DNA of 64,000 nt, taken from assembly GCA_045536305.1 (NCBI GenBank), contig JAZSNH010000089.1, positions 36,375 through 100,374 on the forward strand, in the 5' to 3' direction. Below, in pieces: positions 24,796 through 34,062 of the stretch. Below the pieces are notes generated by a model. It searched no databases and had not been told where the DNA came from. It saw nothing but the letters and a program-made list of their open reading frames with translations. A program made the translations under genes and the position numbers. Source of the DNA: JAISGQ01 sp045536305. GTDB taxonomy: Bacteria > Bacillota > Clostridia > Oscillospirales > Acutalibacteraceae. The first letter of the stretch is position 1. Each line of letters begins with the position of its first letter.

Positions 24796-27624
24796 GTGTC
24801 AAGTCAGAAAATCATTATTAAAGGCGCAAGGGCAAATAATTTAAAAAATATAAATGTTGAGATTCCGAGAGACAAGCTTGTTGTTTTTACAGGCTTGTCG
24901 GGATCAGGCAAAAGCTCACTTGCATTCGAAACGATTTATGCGGAAGGGCAGAGGAGATACGTCGAATCTCTTTCGTCCTATGCAAGAATGTTTTTGGGAC
25001 AGATGGAAAAACCTGATGTTGATTCAATCGATGGTCTGTCTCCTGCTATATCTATAGATCAAAAAACAACATCAAAAAATCCACGCTCTACAGTAGGAAC
25101 GGTAACAGAGATATATGATTATATGAGGCTTCTTTATGCAAGAATAGGAATCCCTCATTGTCCTGTGTGCGGCAGAGAAATAAAGCAGCAGACTGTAGAT
25201 CAGATAGTTGACAGCATTCTTTCACTGCCGGAGGGCGCAAAGCTTATGATTTTGGCTCCTGTGGTAAGAGGAAAAAAAGGTACTCAGCAAAAAGAGTTTG
25301 ATGCTGCGAGAAAAAGCGGTTTTTCACGAGTTCGTGTGGACGGTAATATATATGATCTTTCCGAAGAAATCGTGCTTGACAAGAATGTCAAGCATACTGT
25401 TGAAATAGTTGTTGACAGACTGGTGATAAAGCCGGATATACGAAGCCGTGCTGCCGATTCCGTAGAAACAGCCTCTTCGTTGACAGGCGGTATGGTTATT
25501 GCATCAATCGTCGGAGGGGAAGAGGTAACATACTCCCAGAATTATGCATGTCCCGAGCATGGAGTCAGTGTTGAGGAATTGGCTCCGCGTATGTTTTCGT
25601 TTAATAATCCGTTCGGAGCCTGCCCCAAGTGTACCGGTTTAGGTGTATTTATGCGTGTTGACCCTGATCTGATCATTCCAAACAGAAGACTTTCCATCTC
25701 GAAAGGCGCAATCAAGGGAACAGGCTGGAAAGCTGAAGAAAACTCGTTGGCAATGATGTATTTTAAGGGTGTTGCAAAGGCATACGGATTTTCTGTTGAT
25801 ACACCAATAGAGAATCTTACCAAAGAACAGGTTGATGTTCTTCTCTATGGAACCGGTAATAAAAAGTTGTCATTCGTTCGAAAAGACAGTTATGGAACAA
25901 GAACATTTGAAAGTGTGTTTGAGGGTGTTATTACAAATCTTGAACGAAGATATAAGGAAACCACCAGCTTGTGGAGCAAAGCTGATATTGAGGCTTTGAT
26001 GAGCCCTGTGCCTTGCAAGGCCTGTAACGGAAAAAGGCTTAAGGATGAATCTCTTGCTGTTACAGTAGGTGGAATAAATATTGCAGAGGCAACTGACAAA
26101 TCTATAAGAGAGCTGATACAATTTTATAAAAAACTGCAGCTTGATGAAAGAGAGCACATGATAGGTGACCAGATAATCAAAGAAATACTTGAACGTCTGT
26201 CCTTCCTTGAAAGTGTAGGGTTGGGATATTTGACACTTTCAAGATCGGCAGGAACACTTTCGGGTGGTGAAAGCCAGAGAATACGTCTGGCAACGCAGAT
26301 AGGGTCAAGCTTAATGGGTGTGCTGTATATTCTTGACGAACCGAGTATAGGACTTCATCAGCGCGATAATGATAAGCTTCTGGCAACGCTTGAGAGATTG
26401 AGAGATCTTGGAAATACACTGATAGTGGTTGAACATGATGAGGATACGATACGTGCTGCGGATTATGTTGTAGATATCGGGCCGGGTGCAGGCATACACG
26501 GCGGTGAGGTTGTGTTCTCAGGCACTGTTGACAAGCTTATGAAGTGTAAAGGATCGCTGACCGGTCAGTTCCTTAACGGAAGCAGACGGATAGATATTCC
26601 TGAAAAAAGAAGGGAAGGAAACGGAAAATTTCTTAAAATAATAGGTGCTTCCGAAAATAATCTGAGAAATATAAATGTAAAGATTCCGCTCGGAACGATG
26701 ACGTGTGTGACAGGAGTGTCGGGTTCGGGCAAAAGCTCTTTGGTAAATGAAATTTTGTATAACAGACTCCATTCAGATCTGAACGGAGCAAAACCTCACT
26801 GGGGTGCTCATGAGGATATAGAAGGAATTGAACATCTTGATAAGATAATAGCTATCGATCAGGCTCCTATAGGCAGAACTCCGCGCTCAAACCCTGCAAC
26901 CTATACAGGCGTGTTTACGGATATAAGAGACCTGTATTCGGCTACTCAGGAAGCGAAAATGCGCGGCTTCGGACCGGGAAGATTCTCATTCAACGTCAAG
27001 GGAGGCCGCTGTGAGGCCTGCGAGGGTGACGGAATACTGAAAATTGAAATGCATTTTCTTCCTGATATTTATGTACCATGCGAGGTGTGCAAGGGGACTC
27101 GATATAACAGGGAAACTCTTGAGGTCAAATACAAAGGAAAAAGCATTGCTGATGTACTTGATATGACAATTGAGGAAGGTCTGAATTTTTTTGCAAATCA
27201 ACCCAAGATCGCACGTAAGCTTCAGACACTTTATGATGTCGGTCTTGGATATGTTAAAATAGGACAGCCTGCGACAACTCTTTCCGGCGGCGAGGCACAA
27301 AGGGTAAAGCTTGCAACAGAGCTGTCAAAGCGTGCAACCGGCAAGACGATTTTCGTTCTTGATGAGCCTACAACAGGTTTGCATACGGCAGATGTTCAAA
27401 GACTGCTCAGTGTGCTTAATAAACTTACAGAAAGCGGAAACACGGTTTTGATTATTGAGCACAACCTTGATGTTATTAAATGCTGTGATTATATTATAGA
27501 CCTGGGTCCTGAAGGGGGAGATGAAGGCGGTCTTGTGGTTGCAGAGGGAACACCTGAGACAGTTGCACAATGCAAGGCTTCTTATACAGGTCAATATCTT
27601 GGTAAAATCTTGAATAAAGCTTAA
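24796..27624 (+). CDS. uvrA: UvrABC excinuclease subunit A
   Basis: Damage-sensing ATPase of nucleotide excision repair. Two ABC-type ATPase modules are visible: GLSGSGKSSLAFET with LSGGESQRIRLA and ILDEPSIGLHQRD in the first half, and GVSGSGKSSLVNEIL with LSGGEAQRVKLA and VLDEPTTGLH in the second. Zinc-finger cysteines are seen at CPVCGREI, CPKC and CEACEGDG...CEVCKG. The start is GTG 24796, 8 bases after GGAGGAA. The length of 942 residues is standard. Confidence 0.98.
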   Translation: MSSQKIIIKGARANNLKNINVEIPRDKLVVFTGLSGSGKSSLAFETIYAEGQRRYVESLSSYARMFLGQMEKPDVDSIDGLSPAISIDQKTTSKNPRSTVGTVTEIYDYMRLLYARIGIPHCPVCGREIKQQTVDQIVDSILSLPEGAKLMILAPVVRGKKGTQQKEFDAARKSGFSRVRVDGNIYDLSEEIVLDKNVKHTVEIVVDRLVIKPDIRSRAADSVETASSLTGGMVIASIVGGEEVTYSQNYACPEHGVSVEELAPRMFSFNNPFGACPKCTGLGVFMRVDPDLIIPNRRLSISKGAIKGTGWKAEENSLAMMYFKGVAKAYGFSVDTPIENLTKEQVDVLLYGTGNKKLSFVRKDSYGTRTFESVFEGVITNLERRYKETTSLWSKADIEALMSPVPCKACNGKRLKDESLAVTVGGINIAEATDKSIRELIQFYKKLQLDEREHMIGDQIIKEILERLSFLESVGLGYLTLSRSAGTLSGGESQRIRLATQIGSSLMGVLYILDEPSIGLHQRDNDKLLATLERLRDLGNTLIVVEHDEDTIRAADYVVDIGPGAGIHGGEVVFSGTVDKLMKCKGSLTGQFLNGSRRIDIPEKRREGNGKFLKIIGASENNLRNINVKIPLGTMTCVTGVSGSGKSSLVNEILYNRLHSDLNGAKPHWGAHEDIEGIEHLDKIIAIDQAPIGRTPRSNPATYTGVFTDIRDLYSATQEAKMRGFGPGRFSFNVKGGRCEACEGDGILKIEMHFLPDIYVPCEVCKGTRYNRETLEVKYKGKSIADVLDMTIEEGLNFFANQPKIARKLQTLYDVGLGYVKIGQPATTLSGGEAQRVKLATELSKRATGKTIFVLDEPTTGLHTADVQRLLSVLNKLTESGNTVLIIEHNLDVIKCCDYIIDLGPEGGDEGGLVVAEGTPETVAQCKASYTGQYLGKILNKA

Positions 27625-27643
27625 ATTTAACATATTATTCACG

Positions 27644-27687
27644 AATACACGATAATACTAATGTATTATAATATTATCGTGTATTTT
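27644..27687 (+). terminator. AT-rich hairpin after uvrA
   Basis: AATACACGATAATA (27644-27657) pairs with TATTATCGTGTATT (27672-27685), followed by TT and then the ribosome-binding site of the next gene. It probably ends the uvrBA transcript, but being directly before a start it could also be a control element of the DUF5685 gene. Confidence 0.55.
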
Positions 27688-27700
27688 GGAGTTGTGTAGT

Positions 27701-28597
27701 TTGTTCGGTTATATCAGGATATATAAACCGCAAATGCGGTTTTATGAATATGATAGGTATAAATCGGTTTATTGTACTCTTTGCAAGCAGATCGGCAAGT
27801 CGTATGGACTTTTTGCAAAGTTTTTGCTTAATTATGACTACACCTTTTTGACAATGCTCAAGCTTGAATTTGAACAGGCAGAGGTTTCATGTGGAAAAGG
27901 CCGATGTACGTTTAATCCGCTTTATAAATGTCCGAAGTGTATTGCAGAATCCGATGCTTTTAAATTCACATCAGATCTTACGGCAATAATGTTTTATCAT
28001 AAATTGCGCGATAATGTGAATGATGCGAGGTTTTTTGGGAAAATAGGATGGAAACTTCTGAAAGCCTTTTCTGCTCCGATGCGAAAAAAAGCCAAAAAGA
28101 AAAATCCTGTAATTGATGAACTGGTTACAGCATATATAGATGAGCAGCAAGAGGCTGAAAAATCGGAAAATGCTTCACTTGACAGTGCCGCCGAGCCATC
28201 CGCGAAATTGATATCTGAGTTGGCACAAATGCTTTCTGACGATGTGACTGTCAAACCAATACTTAAAAAATTCGGCTATTATTTAGGTCGCTGGATATAT
28301 TTGATTGACGCTCAGGATGATCTTGAAAAGGATATATTAAAAGGTGGTTTTAATCCTTTTGCAAAAAAATTTTCGCTTTGCAAAAGTGATGTAAAAAACA
28401 AAACCGATGCACTGAAAAATGCTCACATTTATGCAAATGAATCAATGAATCTGACTGCATCGGCAATGCTTGACTATTATGATATTCTTGAGTTCAATTA
28501 TTTTAAGGAAGTTCTAGATAACATAACCATGCTTGGAATGTGTTATTCACAAAAGTGTGCAATGCATCTTGACGAAGATGTGAATAAAGGAGAATGA
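27701..28597 (+). CDS. DUF5685-family protein of unknown function
   Basis: A 298-residue, largely helical cytoplasmic protein of the DUF5685 family, as far as I recognise it. TTG 27701 gives the family-like start MFGYIR, with GGAG 9 bases upstream. Cysteines at 25/28 (CTLC), 64, 69, 77 and 80 (CPKC) may bind metal. Two aspartate-rich patches, KLRDNVNDAR (about 101-110) and YLIDAQDDLEKD (200-211), followed by GGFNPF, recall the paired Asp motifs of isoprenoid-synthase folds, which is only an impression. The J-domain gene overlaps or follows within 6 bases, so the two are likely used together. Function is unknown. Confidence 0.65.
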   Translation: MFGYIRIYKPQMRFYEYDRYKSVYCTLCKQIGKSYGLFAKFLLNYDYTFLTMLKLEFEQAEVSCGKGRCTFNPLYKCPKCIAESDAFKFTSDLTAIMFYHKLRDNVNDARFFGKIGWKLLKAFSAPMRKKAKKKNPVIDELVTAYIDEQQEAEKSENASLDSAAEPSAKLISELAQMLSDDVTVKPILKKFGYYLGRWIYLIDAQDDLEKDILKGGFNPFAKKFSLCKSDVKNKTDALKNAHIYANESMNLTASAMLDYYDILEFNYFKEVLDNITMLGMCYSQKCAMHLDEDVNKGE

Positions 28598-28602
28598 AAT
28601 AT

Positions 28603-29340
28603 ATGAGAGATCCGTATGATGTTCTTGGGATATCAAGAAATGCAACAGATGACGAGGTTAAATCCGCATATCGTGATTTGGCAAGAAAATATCACCCGGA
28701 TAATGTTGCAAACAGCGCTAATCCCGCAGCTTCCGAGCTTTTTGAGGAGAAGATGAAGGAAATAAACGAGGCTTATGATACTATTGTTACCAACAGAAGA
28801 AACGGTACCGATAGAGCAGAGTCATACAGCAGTACATCCGGAAATACAGCCGGAGGCGCATCCTATGGTTATTCCGCAGGATATTCGAATAATTCATCTT
28901 CCGCAGGTGCATCTTCTTCCTCAAATACATCAGGCAGAAGCTATTACAGTTCATCGGCCAATACAACAAGTTTTTCCGATGTTCGCCAGATGATAAATAA
29001 TAAACGATATAACGAAGCTGAAGAATTGCTTGACGGTGTTCCCATGACAAGAAGAAATGCTGAATGGTATTTCCTTCGCGGTACCGTCCTCTATCACAGA
29101 GGCTGGGTAGAACAGGCGTATGAGCATTTTTCTCAAGCCGTTCAGCTTGATCCGTCCAATGCGGAATTTCGTTCGGCGTATAACGTAGTACAGTCCCAGC
29201 GTTCAGGTAAACGCGGCGGTTATGTTTATGATACGGATCGAGCCGAAAGAGGCTGTAATCCGCTTTCCATGTGCTGTGGTATGTTCTGTGCCGATTCGTG
29301 CTGCGAATGCTGCGGCGGAGATATGATAAGCTGCTGCTGA
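28603..29340 (+). CDS. J-domain protein with TPR-like part and Cys-rich C terminus
   Basis: Residues 1-65 form a DnaJ-type J domain with the HPD motif in KYHPDN, which would stimulate DnaK. A Ser/Gly/Tyr-rich linker (about 70-125) follows, then a TPR-like helical segment (130-205) with AEWYFLRGTVLYHRGW. The last 28 residues hold ten cysteines (CCGMFC, CCECC and a final CC). There is no standard DnaJ zinc-finger domain. ATG 28603 is spaced better from AGGAG than ATG 28594, which overlaps the upstream stop. Partner genes are DUF5685 before it and a membrane protein after it. Confidence 0.8.
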   Translation: MRDPYDVLGISRNATDDEVKSAYRDLARKYHPDNVANSANPAASELFEEKMKEINEAYDTIVTNRRNGTDRAESYSSTSGNTAGGASYGYSAGYSNNSSSAGASSSSNTSGRSYYSSSANTTSFSDVRQMINNKRYNEAEELLDGVPMTRRNAEWYFLRGTVLYHRGWVEQAYEHFSQAVQLDPSNAEFRSAYNVVQSQRSGKRGGYVYDTDRAERGCNPLSMCCGMFCADSCCECCGGDMISCC

Positions 29341-29344
29341 TAAA

Positions 29345-29887
29345 ATGAAATATTCAAAGAGTGCATATATTGCAATATCCGGAATTACAGCTGCATTATC
29401 GGCAGTTATTATGATAGGTTCGTTATTTCCGTCACTAAGCTACGCTATTCCGATGGCTGCAGGTGGAGTACTTATAATTCCGATATCTGAATTTGGCGAA
29501 AAGAAAACACTGCCTGTATATTTTTCTGTGTTTTTTATTTCAATGATACTTCCGGTTGTTGCAAAAGATGCTGCGCTTTTATACTTGTTTTTGTTTGGTT
29601 TATATCCTCTTCTGCAGTTTTCTTTTGAAAGGATCAGGATAAGACCTATAAGAATAATGGTAAAGCTTGTTTATTTTAATCTTTCTGCCTTGGCCGCTGT
29701 ATGGGTTGCAGGTCTATTGTTCTCAATTCCATTTTTTGAAAGCGATTTTGCTTGGTGGATGATTGCAGGACTGCTTGTTATTGCAAATTTAGTGTTTTTG
29801 TTTTATGACCTTGCACTATATAAATTTTCGTATCTGTACGATGTAAAGTACAGCGAAAAATTCCGCAGATTATTTAAAATCAAATAG
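29345..29887 (+). CDS. Small polytopic membrane protein, unknown function
   Basis: A 180-residue hydrophobic protein with about five or six membrane segments and a basic C terminus (KFRRLFKIK). The N-terminal stretch KSAYIAISGITAALSAVIM resembles the start of ECF-transporter S components, but no substrate motif is recognised. It starts 4 bases after the J-domain gene, so it probably belongs to the DUF5685/J-protein operon. I cannot assign a function. Confidence 0.6.
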   Translation: MKYSKSAYIAISGITAALSAVIMIGSLFPSLSYAIPMAAGGVLIIPISEFGEKKTLPVYFSVFFISMILPVVAKDAALLYLFLFGLYPLLQFSFERIRIRPIRIMVKLVYFNLSALAAVWVAGLLFSIPFFESDFAWWMIAGLLVIANLVFLFYDLALYKFSYLYDVKYSEKFRRLFKIK

Positions 29888-29902
29888 TCATATATTAAAT
29901 AT

Positions 29903-29926
29903 AAAAGGTGGTGAAAACCGCCTTTT
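29903..29926 (+). terminator. Short hairpin with T run
   Basis: AAAAGGTGG pairs with CCGCCTTTT (one G-U pair) around TGAAAA. It lies 15 bases after the membrane-protein stop and 18 bases before the next start, so it probably ends the DUF5685 operon. Confidence 0.6.
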
Positions 29927-29944
29927 ATTGTTGAGGAAAAAGTT

Positions 29945-31174
29945 ATGCAGAAAATAATTGTTATCGGTGCAGGACCTGCAGGAATGATGGCTGCCTGCAC
30001 AGCTGCAGGAAACGGTGCTTCTGTTTCAATAATTGAAAAAAATGCTCATCCCGGGAAAAAGTTACTGCTTACCGGTAAAGGCAGATGCAATGTTACAAAT
30101 AATTGTAATAATGATGAACTGATGCAAAATATATCAAAAAACGGACGTTTTATGTACAGTGCTTTTTCTGCATTCACATCACAGGACACTATGAGCTTTT
30201 TTGAAAATGAAAATGTTCCGCTTAAAACAGAAAGGGGAAAACGAGTCTTTCCTGTATCGGACAAATCGTCCGATATTAACAATGCCCTGATATCTGCATG
30301 TAAAAAAGCTGGAGTAAAATTTATAAGAGGAAATGTTACAGAAATTATTGCCGAAAACGGAGAAGTTAGAGCGGTTGAGGCAAATGGAGTAAAATACAAA
30401 TGCAATGCATGTATTCTTGCCTCCGGCGGCTGTTCGTACAGAGCGACAGGCTCGGACGGAAACGGCTATGAACTTGCGCGAAAATTAGGACATACAATAA
30501 TTTCTCCAAGACCTTCGCTTGTTCCCGTAGTGTGTGTGGGCAGCGAATGCAGCAGAATAAGTGAAGTTACGCTTAAAAATGTTGCACTTAAGGTGGAATC
30601 AGAAAATAAAACAATATATTCTGATTTTGGAGAAATGACCATTGCTCCATACGGTCTGGCAGGAGCAATGGTTCTCAGTGCAAGCTGCCATCTGGATTTT
30701 GAAAAAAACAGCAGATATACTTTTGCGATAGATTTAAAGCCTGCACTGGACGAAAAAAAGCTTGACGGAAGATTACTTCGTGATTTTGCAAAGGAAGGAA
30801 ATAAATTATTTGGCGATGAGCTGAGATCACTTGTTCCGAAGGAGCTTATTCCTATATTTATTGAGCGAAGCAAAATCCCGTCTGATACAAAGCTTCATTC
30901 AATTACACATGAACAAAGAATGAATTTAATTGCTCTCTTAAAGCGTTTTGTATTTACAGCAGTCGCATTTCGTGATATAAATGAAGCGATAATCACCTCC
31001 GGCGGCATATCCGTAAAGGAAATAAACCCCAAAACAATGGAATCAAAGATTGTTAAGGGCTTGTTTTTTGCAGGAGAAATAATTGATGTTGATGCATATA
31101 CGGGGGGATTCAATCTCCAAATCGCATTTTCAACCGGTGCCGCAGCCGGAAAAAATTCTGCCAAGGAGTTATGA
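29945..31174 (+). CDS. NAD(P)/FAD-dependent oxidoreductase, HI0933/BaiN-like
   Basis: A 409-residue flavoprotein of the HI0933 (YhiN/BaiN) family. The FAD-binding GAGPAGMMAA is at residues 7-16 with EK at the end of the second strand, followed by the family signature GKKLLLTGKGRCNVTN. The C-terminal GLFFAGEIIDVDAYTGGFNLQ block is also diagnostic. BaiN is known for reducing bile-acid intermediates, but most members have no known substrate, so that function cannot be claimed here. The next gene, cmk, overlaps by 4 bases. Confidence 0.88.
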   Translation: MQKIIVIGAGPAGMMAACTAAGNGASVSIIEKNAHPGKKLLLTGKGRCNVTNNCNNDELMQNISKNGRFMYSAFSAFTSQDTMSFFENENVPLKTERGKRVFPVSDKSSDINNALISACKKAGVKFIRGNVTEIIAENGEVRAVEANGVKYKCNACILASGGCSYRATGSDGNGYELARKLGHTIISPRPSLVPVVCVGSECSRISEVTLKNVALKVESENKTIYSDFGEMTIAPYGLAGAMVLSASCHLDFEKNSRYTFAIDLKPALDEKKLDGRLLRDFAKEGNKLFGDELRSLVPKELIPIFIERSKIPSDTKLHSITHEQRMNLIALLKRFVFTAVAFRDINEAIITSGGISVKEINPKTMESKIVKGLFFAGEIIDVDAYTGGFNLQIAFSTGAAAGKNSAKEL

Positions 31175-31848
31175 GTATGATAAATATAGCAATCGATGGC
31201 CCTGCAGGAGCGGGCAAAAGCACTATTGCAAGAGAGGCCGCCAAAAGACTCGGATATGTATATGTTGACACAGGGGCGCTTTACAGAGCGGTTGCGTTGT
31301 TTGTTCTTCAGAGAAATATCGATCCCGATAACAGTGCAAAGGTAGTTTCTGTTCTTCCTATGATCGATGTGGAATTGAGATACGTAGATGGGGAGCAGAG
31401 GGTATATCTTTGCGGCGAAAATGTATCAAGAGTGATAAGAACACCTGAAATATCCCGTGCGGCATCTACTGTTTCTGCATACCCTAAAGTTCGTGAGCTC
31501 CTTTTCAGATTGCAGCAGGAGACTGCATCGGTAAATAATGTTATTATGGACGGAAGAGATATCGGAACAGTTGTCCTTCCCAGAGCACAGGTTAAAATAT
31601 TCCTCACAGCTTCTGCGGAAGAACGTGCCACAAGAAGATATAATGAGTTGATCGCTCAAGGGAAAAAGGTTGTATATGAAGAAATACTTGAGGATATCAA
31701 GGTGCGCGATCACAATGATTCCAGCAGAGCGATAGCTCCTCTTAAACAAGCTCCGGATGCTGTTTTGATTGATACGACTGAAATGTCTGTAGAAGAAGCT
31801 GTAAATTCAGTTGTAAATACAGTTAAGCAGAAGATAGGACTGAGGTAA
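31171..31848 (+). CDS. cmk: Cytidylate kinase
   Basis: Phosphorylates CMP and dCMP to the diphosphates. The P-loop GPAGAGKST is at residues 9-17, followed by YVDTGALYRAVAL, the NMP-binding MDGRDIGTVVLP and the basic RRYNEL and RDHNDSSRAIAPL lid region. The length of 225 residues is normal. It is coupled to the flavoprotein gene by ATGA and lies 5 bases before the ispH-rpsA fusion, an order common in Clostridia. Confidence 0.96.
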   Translation: MSMINIAIDGPAGAGKSTIAREAAKRLGYVYVDTGALYRAVALFVLQRNIDPDNSAKVVSVLPMIDVELRYVDGEQRVYLCGENVSRVIRTPEISRAASTVSAYPKVRELLFRLQQETASVNNVIMDGRDIGTVVLPRAQVKIFLTASAEERATRRYNELIAQGKKVVYEEILEDIKVRDHNDSSRAIAPLKQAPDAVLIDTTEMSVEEAVNSVVNTVKQKIGLR

Positions 31849-31853
31849 CGTAA

Positions 31854-33917
31854 ATGGTCAAGGTAGCAAAAACAGCAGGGTTCTGTTTTGGTGTAAATCG
31901 TGCGGTGGAGTCTGTTGAAGAGCTTGTACGAAAGGGAGATAAAGTATATACTCTCGGACCGATAATACATAATGCACAGGTCGTTGAGAGACTTGAAAAA
32001 GCCGGTGTAAAATCCATATCAAGTCCCAATGAGGCATCAGATGACGGAGTGCTGGTGATTCGTTCGCACGGAGTAGCATTATCCGTATATGACGAGATAA
32101 GAAAAAACAATATACGATTTATGGATGCAACATGCCCCTTTGTTGCAAAGATACATAAAATAGTTGCCAATGCCTCAGAAAATGGCATGCCTGTGCTGAT
32201 TGCAGGAGATTCGGAGCATCCTGAGGTGCTTGGGATAAAAGGCCATTGCGCCGGAGAAGTTTTTGTTTTTTCAAACGAAAGCGAGCTTGAGGCACTTCTT
32301 TTGCAAAATTCGAATTTGGCAAAAGAAAATGTCTGTGTTGTGGCACAAACAACGTATAATACACAAATTTGGCAAAATTGCATTGAAATTTTAAAAAAGG
32401 TATGTACAAACGCTTCTATTTATGATACTATATGCAGTGCAACGTTGAGCCGTCAACAGGAGGCGGTGGAACTGGCTCGCGAGAGTGATCTTATGATTAT
32501 AATCGGGGGAAAAAACAGTTCAAACACCCAGAAGCTGTTTAAAATATGTAATGACTGCTGCAGCAGTTATGCAATTGAGACAGCGGCGGAGATTCCGATA
32601 AATGAGATTTTAAAAGCTGAAAAAATTGGTATCACCGCAGGTGCATCAACTCCGTCGGACGTAATTAAGGAGGTAGTTTTAACCGTGAGCGAGATCATGA
32701 CAGAAAACTTTGAGGCTATGCTGGAGGAATCCTTTAAGCAGTCGAATACTAATGGAAAGGTAGTCAACGGAACCGTTGTACGTATTGCACCCAACGAAAT
32801 CTATGTAGATGTTGGTAGAAAGCAGTCCGGTATCGTTATGCTTGAGGATCTTACAGATGATCCCAACCTTACAACGAGTGACGTTGTAAAAGTTGGTGAT
32901 GAGCTTGAGCTTATGATCATGCGCACCAACGATCAGGAAGGTTATATCTACCTTTCCAAGAAGCTCCTCGATTCCGCTAAAGCATGGGACGAGATCAAAG
33001 AAGCAGCACCGAAGATCGTTGAGAGAAAAAGACGTCGTTTTGATGATGAAAGCGATACTCTTGATTCTGATGAAAACGAAGCTGCAGAAGAGCCTGTCGA
33101 AGAAGTAAAGGAAGAAGAAAAAGAGCCTGTAACTTTTGAGGGTGTTGTTACCGAAGTTAATAAGGGCGGCGTAGTTGTTTCCTATAAGGGCGTACGTATT
33201 TTTGTTCCTGCTTCTCAGGCAACTGTTTCACGCAATGATTCAATGGAAGATCTTCTCAAGAAGAAGGTTCAGTTCCAGCTTCTCGAAGTAACCCCCAGCC
33301 GCAGACGTGCTGTAGGTTCTATAACCAAGGCTTCTCGCCGAGAGCGTGCAGCAGCAGAGAAGAAGTTCTGGTCCGAGGTTGAGGTTGGCAAGATTTACAC
33401 CGGTACAGTTCGTTCTCTTACAAAGTATGGTGCATTCGTAGATATCGGCGGCGTGGACGGACTTGTTCATATCACAGAGCTTTCATGGCAGAGAATCAGC
33501 GATCCTTCTGAGGTTGTTACTGTAGGAGATGTAATCGAAGTATACGTCAAGAAGCTTGACGAGGAAAAGAAGAAGGTATCTCTCGGCTACAGAAAGCAGG
33601 AGGATAATCCGTGGGAGATCATGAGAGTCAAGTATCCCGTTGGAACTGTTATCGAATCCAAGGTTGTAGGTACTCCTGCATTTGGTGCATTCGTTAATAT
33701 TCTTCCCGGCATTGACGGTCTTGTACATATTTCTCAGCTTTCAAACCAGAGAGTGAATGTTCCGACCGATGTTGTTAACGTTGGCGATACCGTCAAGGCA
33801 GTTATCACTGAGGTTGACTTTGAGCGCAAGAGAGTAAGCCTTTCTATCCGTCAGCTTCTCGAGGCAGAGAATGAAGAGACTGTAGAAGAGGCTCCCGCAG
33901 AAGAGTCTGCTGAGTAA
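31854..33917 (+). CDS. ispH-rpsA: Bifunctional IspH - ribosomal protein S1 fusion
   Basis: Residues 1-280 are IspH (4-hydroxy-3-methylbut-2-enyl diphosphate reductase), the last step of the MEP isoprenoid pathway, with cluster cysteines at 11 (GFCFGV), 94 (DATCPFV) and 194 (DTICSAT). Residues 295-680 hold four S1 RNA-binding repeats. The last two are the best preserved (GKIYTGTVRSLTKYGAFVDI and VESKVVGTPAFGAFVN-type). An acidic linker (about 400-425) separates repeats 1 and 2. This fusion is known in Clostridia. An in-frame internal ribosome-binding site near the domain border may allow S1 alone to be made. Confidence 0.95.
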   Translation: MVKVAKTAGFCFGVNRAVESVEELVRKGDKVYTLGPIIHNAQVVERLEKAGVKSISSPNEASDDGVLVIRSHGVALSVYDEIRKNNIRFMDATCPFVAKIHKIVANASENGMPVLIAGDSEHPEVLGIKGHCAGEVFVFSNESELEALLLQNSNLAKENVCVVAQTTYNTQIWQNCIEILKKVCTNASIYDTICSATLSRQQEAVELARESDLMIIIGGKNSSNTQKLFKICNDCCSSYAIETAAEIPINEILKAEKIGITAGASTPSDVIKEVVLTVSEIMTENFEAMLEESFKQSNTNGKVVNGTVVRIAPNEIYVDVGRKQSGIVMLEDLTDDPNLTTSDVVKVGDELELMIMRTNDQEGYIYLSKKLLDSAKAWDEIKEAAPKIVERKRRRFDDESDTLDSDENEAAEEPVEEVKEEEKEPVTFEGVVTEVNKGGVVVSYKGVRIFVPASQATVSRNDSMEDLLKKKVQFQLLEVTPSRRRAVGSITKASRRERAAAEKKFWSEVEVGKIYTGTVRSLTKYGAFVDIGGVDGLVHITELSWQRISDPSEVVTVGDVIEVYVKKLDEEKKKVSLGYRKQEDNPWEIMRVKYPVGTVIESKVVGTPAFGAFVNILPGIDGLVHISQLSNQRVNVPTDVVNVGDTVKAVITEVDFERKRVSLSIRQLLEAENEETVEEAPAEESAE
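32667..32687 (+). promoter_or_regulatory. Possible internal ribosome-binding site and start for S1
   Basis: AAGGAGG at 32667-32673 is followed 11 bases later by an in-frame GTG at 32685 (codon 278) and by ATG 32697, just where the IspH domain ends and the S1 part begins. The motif also encodes a normal Lys-Glu-Val of IspH, so it may be chance. Confidence 0.35.
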
Positions 33918-33930
33918 TTTATCATTACAT

Positions 33931-33955
33931 AACCCGAAGCGTTATGCTTCGGGTT
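33931..33955 (+). terminator. Terminator hairpin after ispH-rpsA
   Basis: AACCCGAAGC pairs perfectly with GCTTCGGGTT around GTTAT, followed by an AT-rich tail with T runs. Confidence 0.75.
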
Positions 33956-33991
33956 ATTAAATTTTTAATATATTAAAAATTTTGAAAAGTA

Positions 33992-34019
33992 TTGAAAAAT
34001 AATTAAAAGTATATATAAT
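33992..34019 (+). promoter_or_regulatory. Candidate promoter of the E2-like gene
   Basis: TTGAAA (33992-33997) and TATAAT (34014-34019) are 16 bases apart in a very AT-rich stretch after the ispH-rpsA terminator and 44 bases before the next start. Confidence 0.5.
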
Positions 34020-34062
34020 ATTTAATAAAGAATATTATATATAATAGAGTGGAGTGTTTTCA

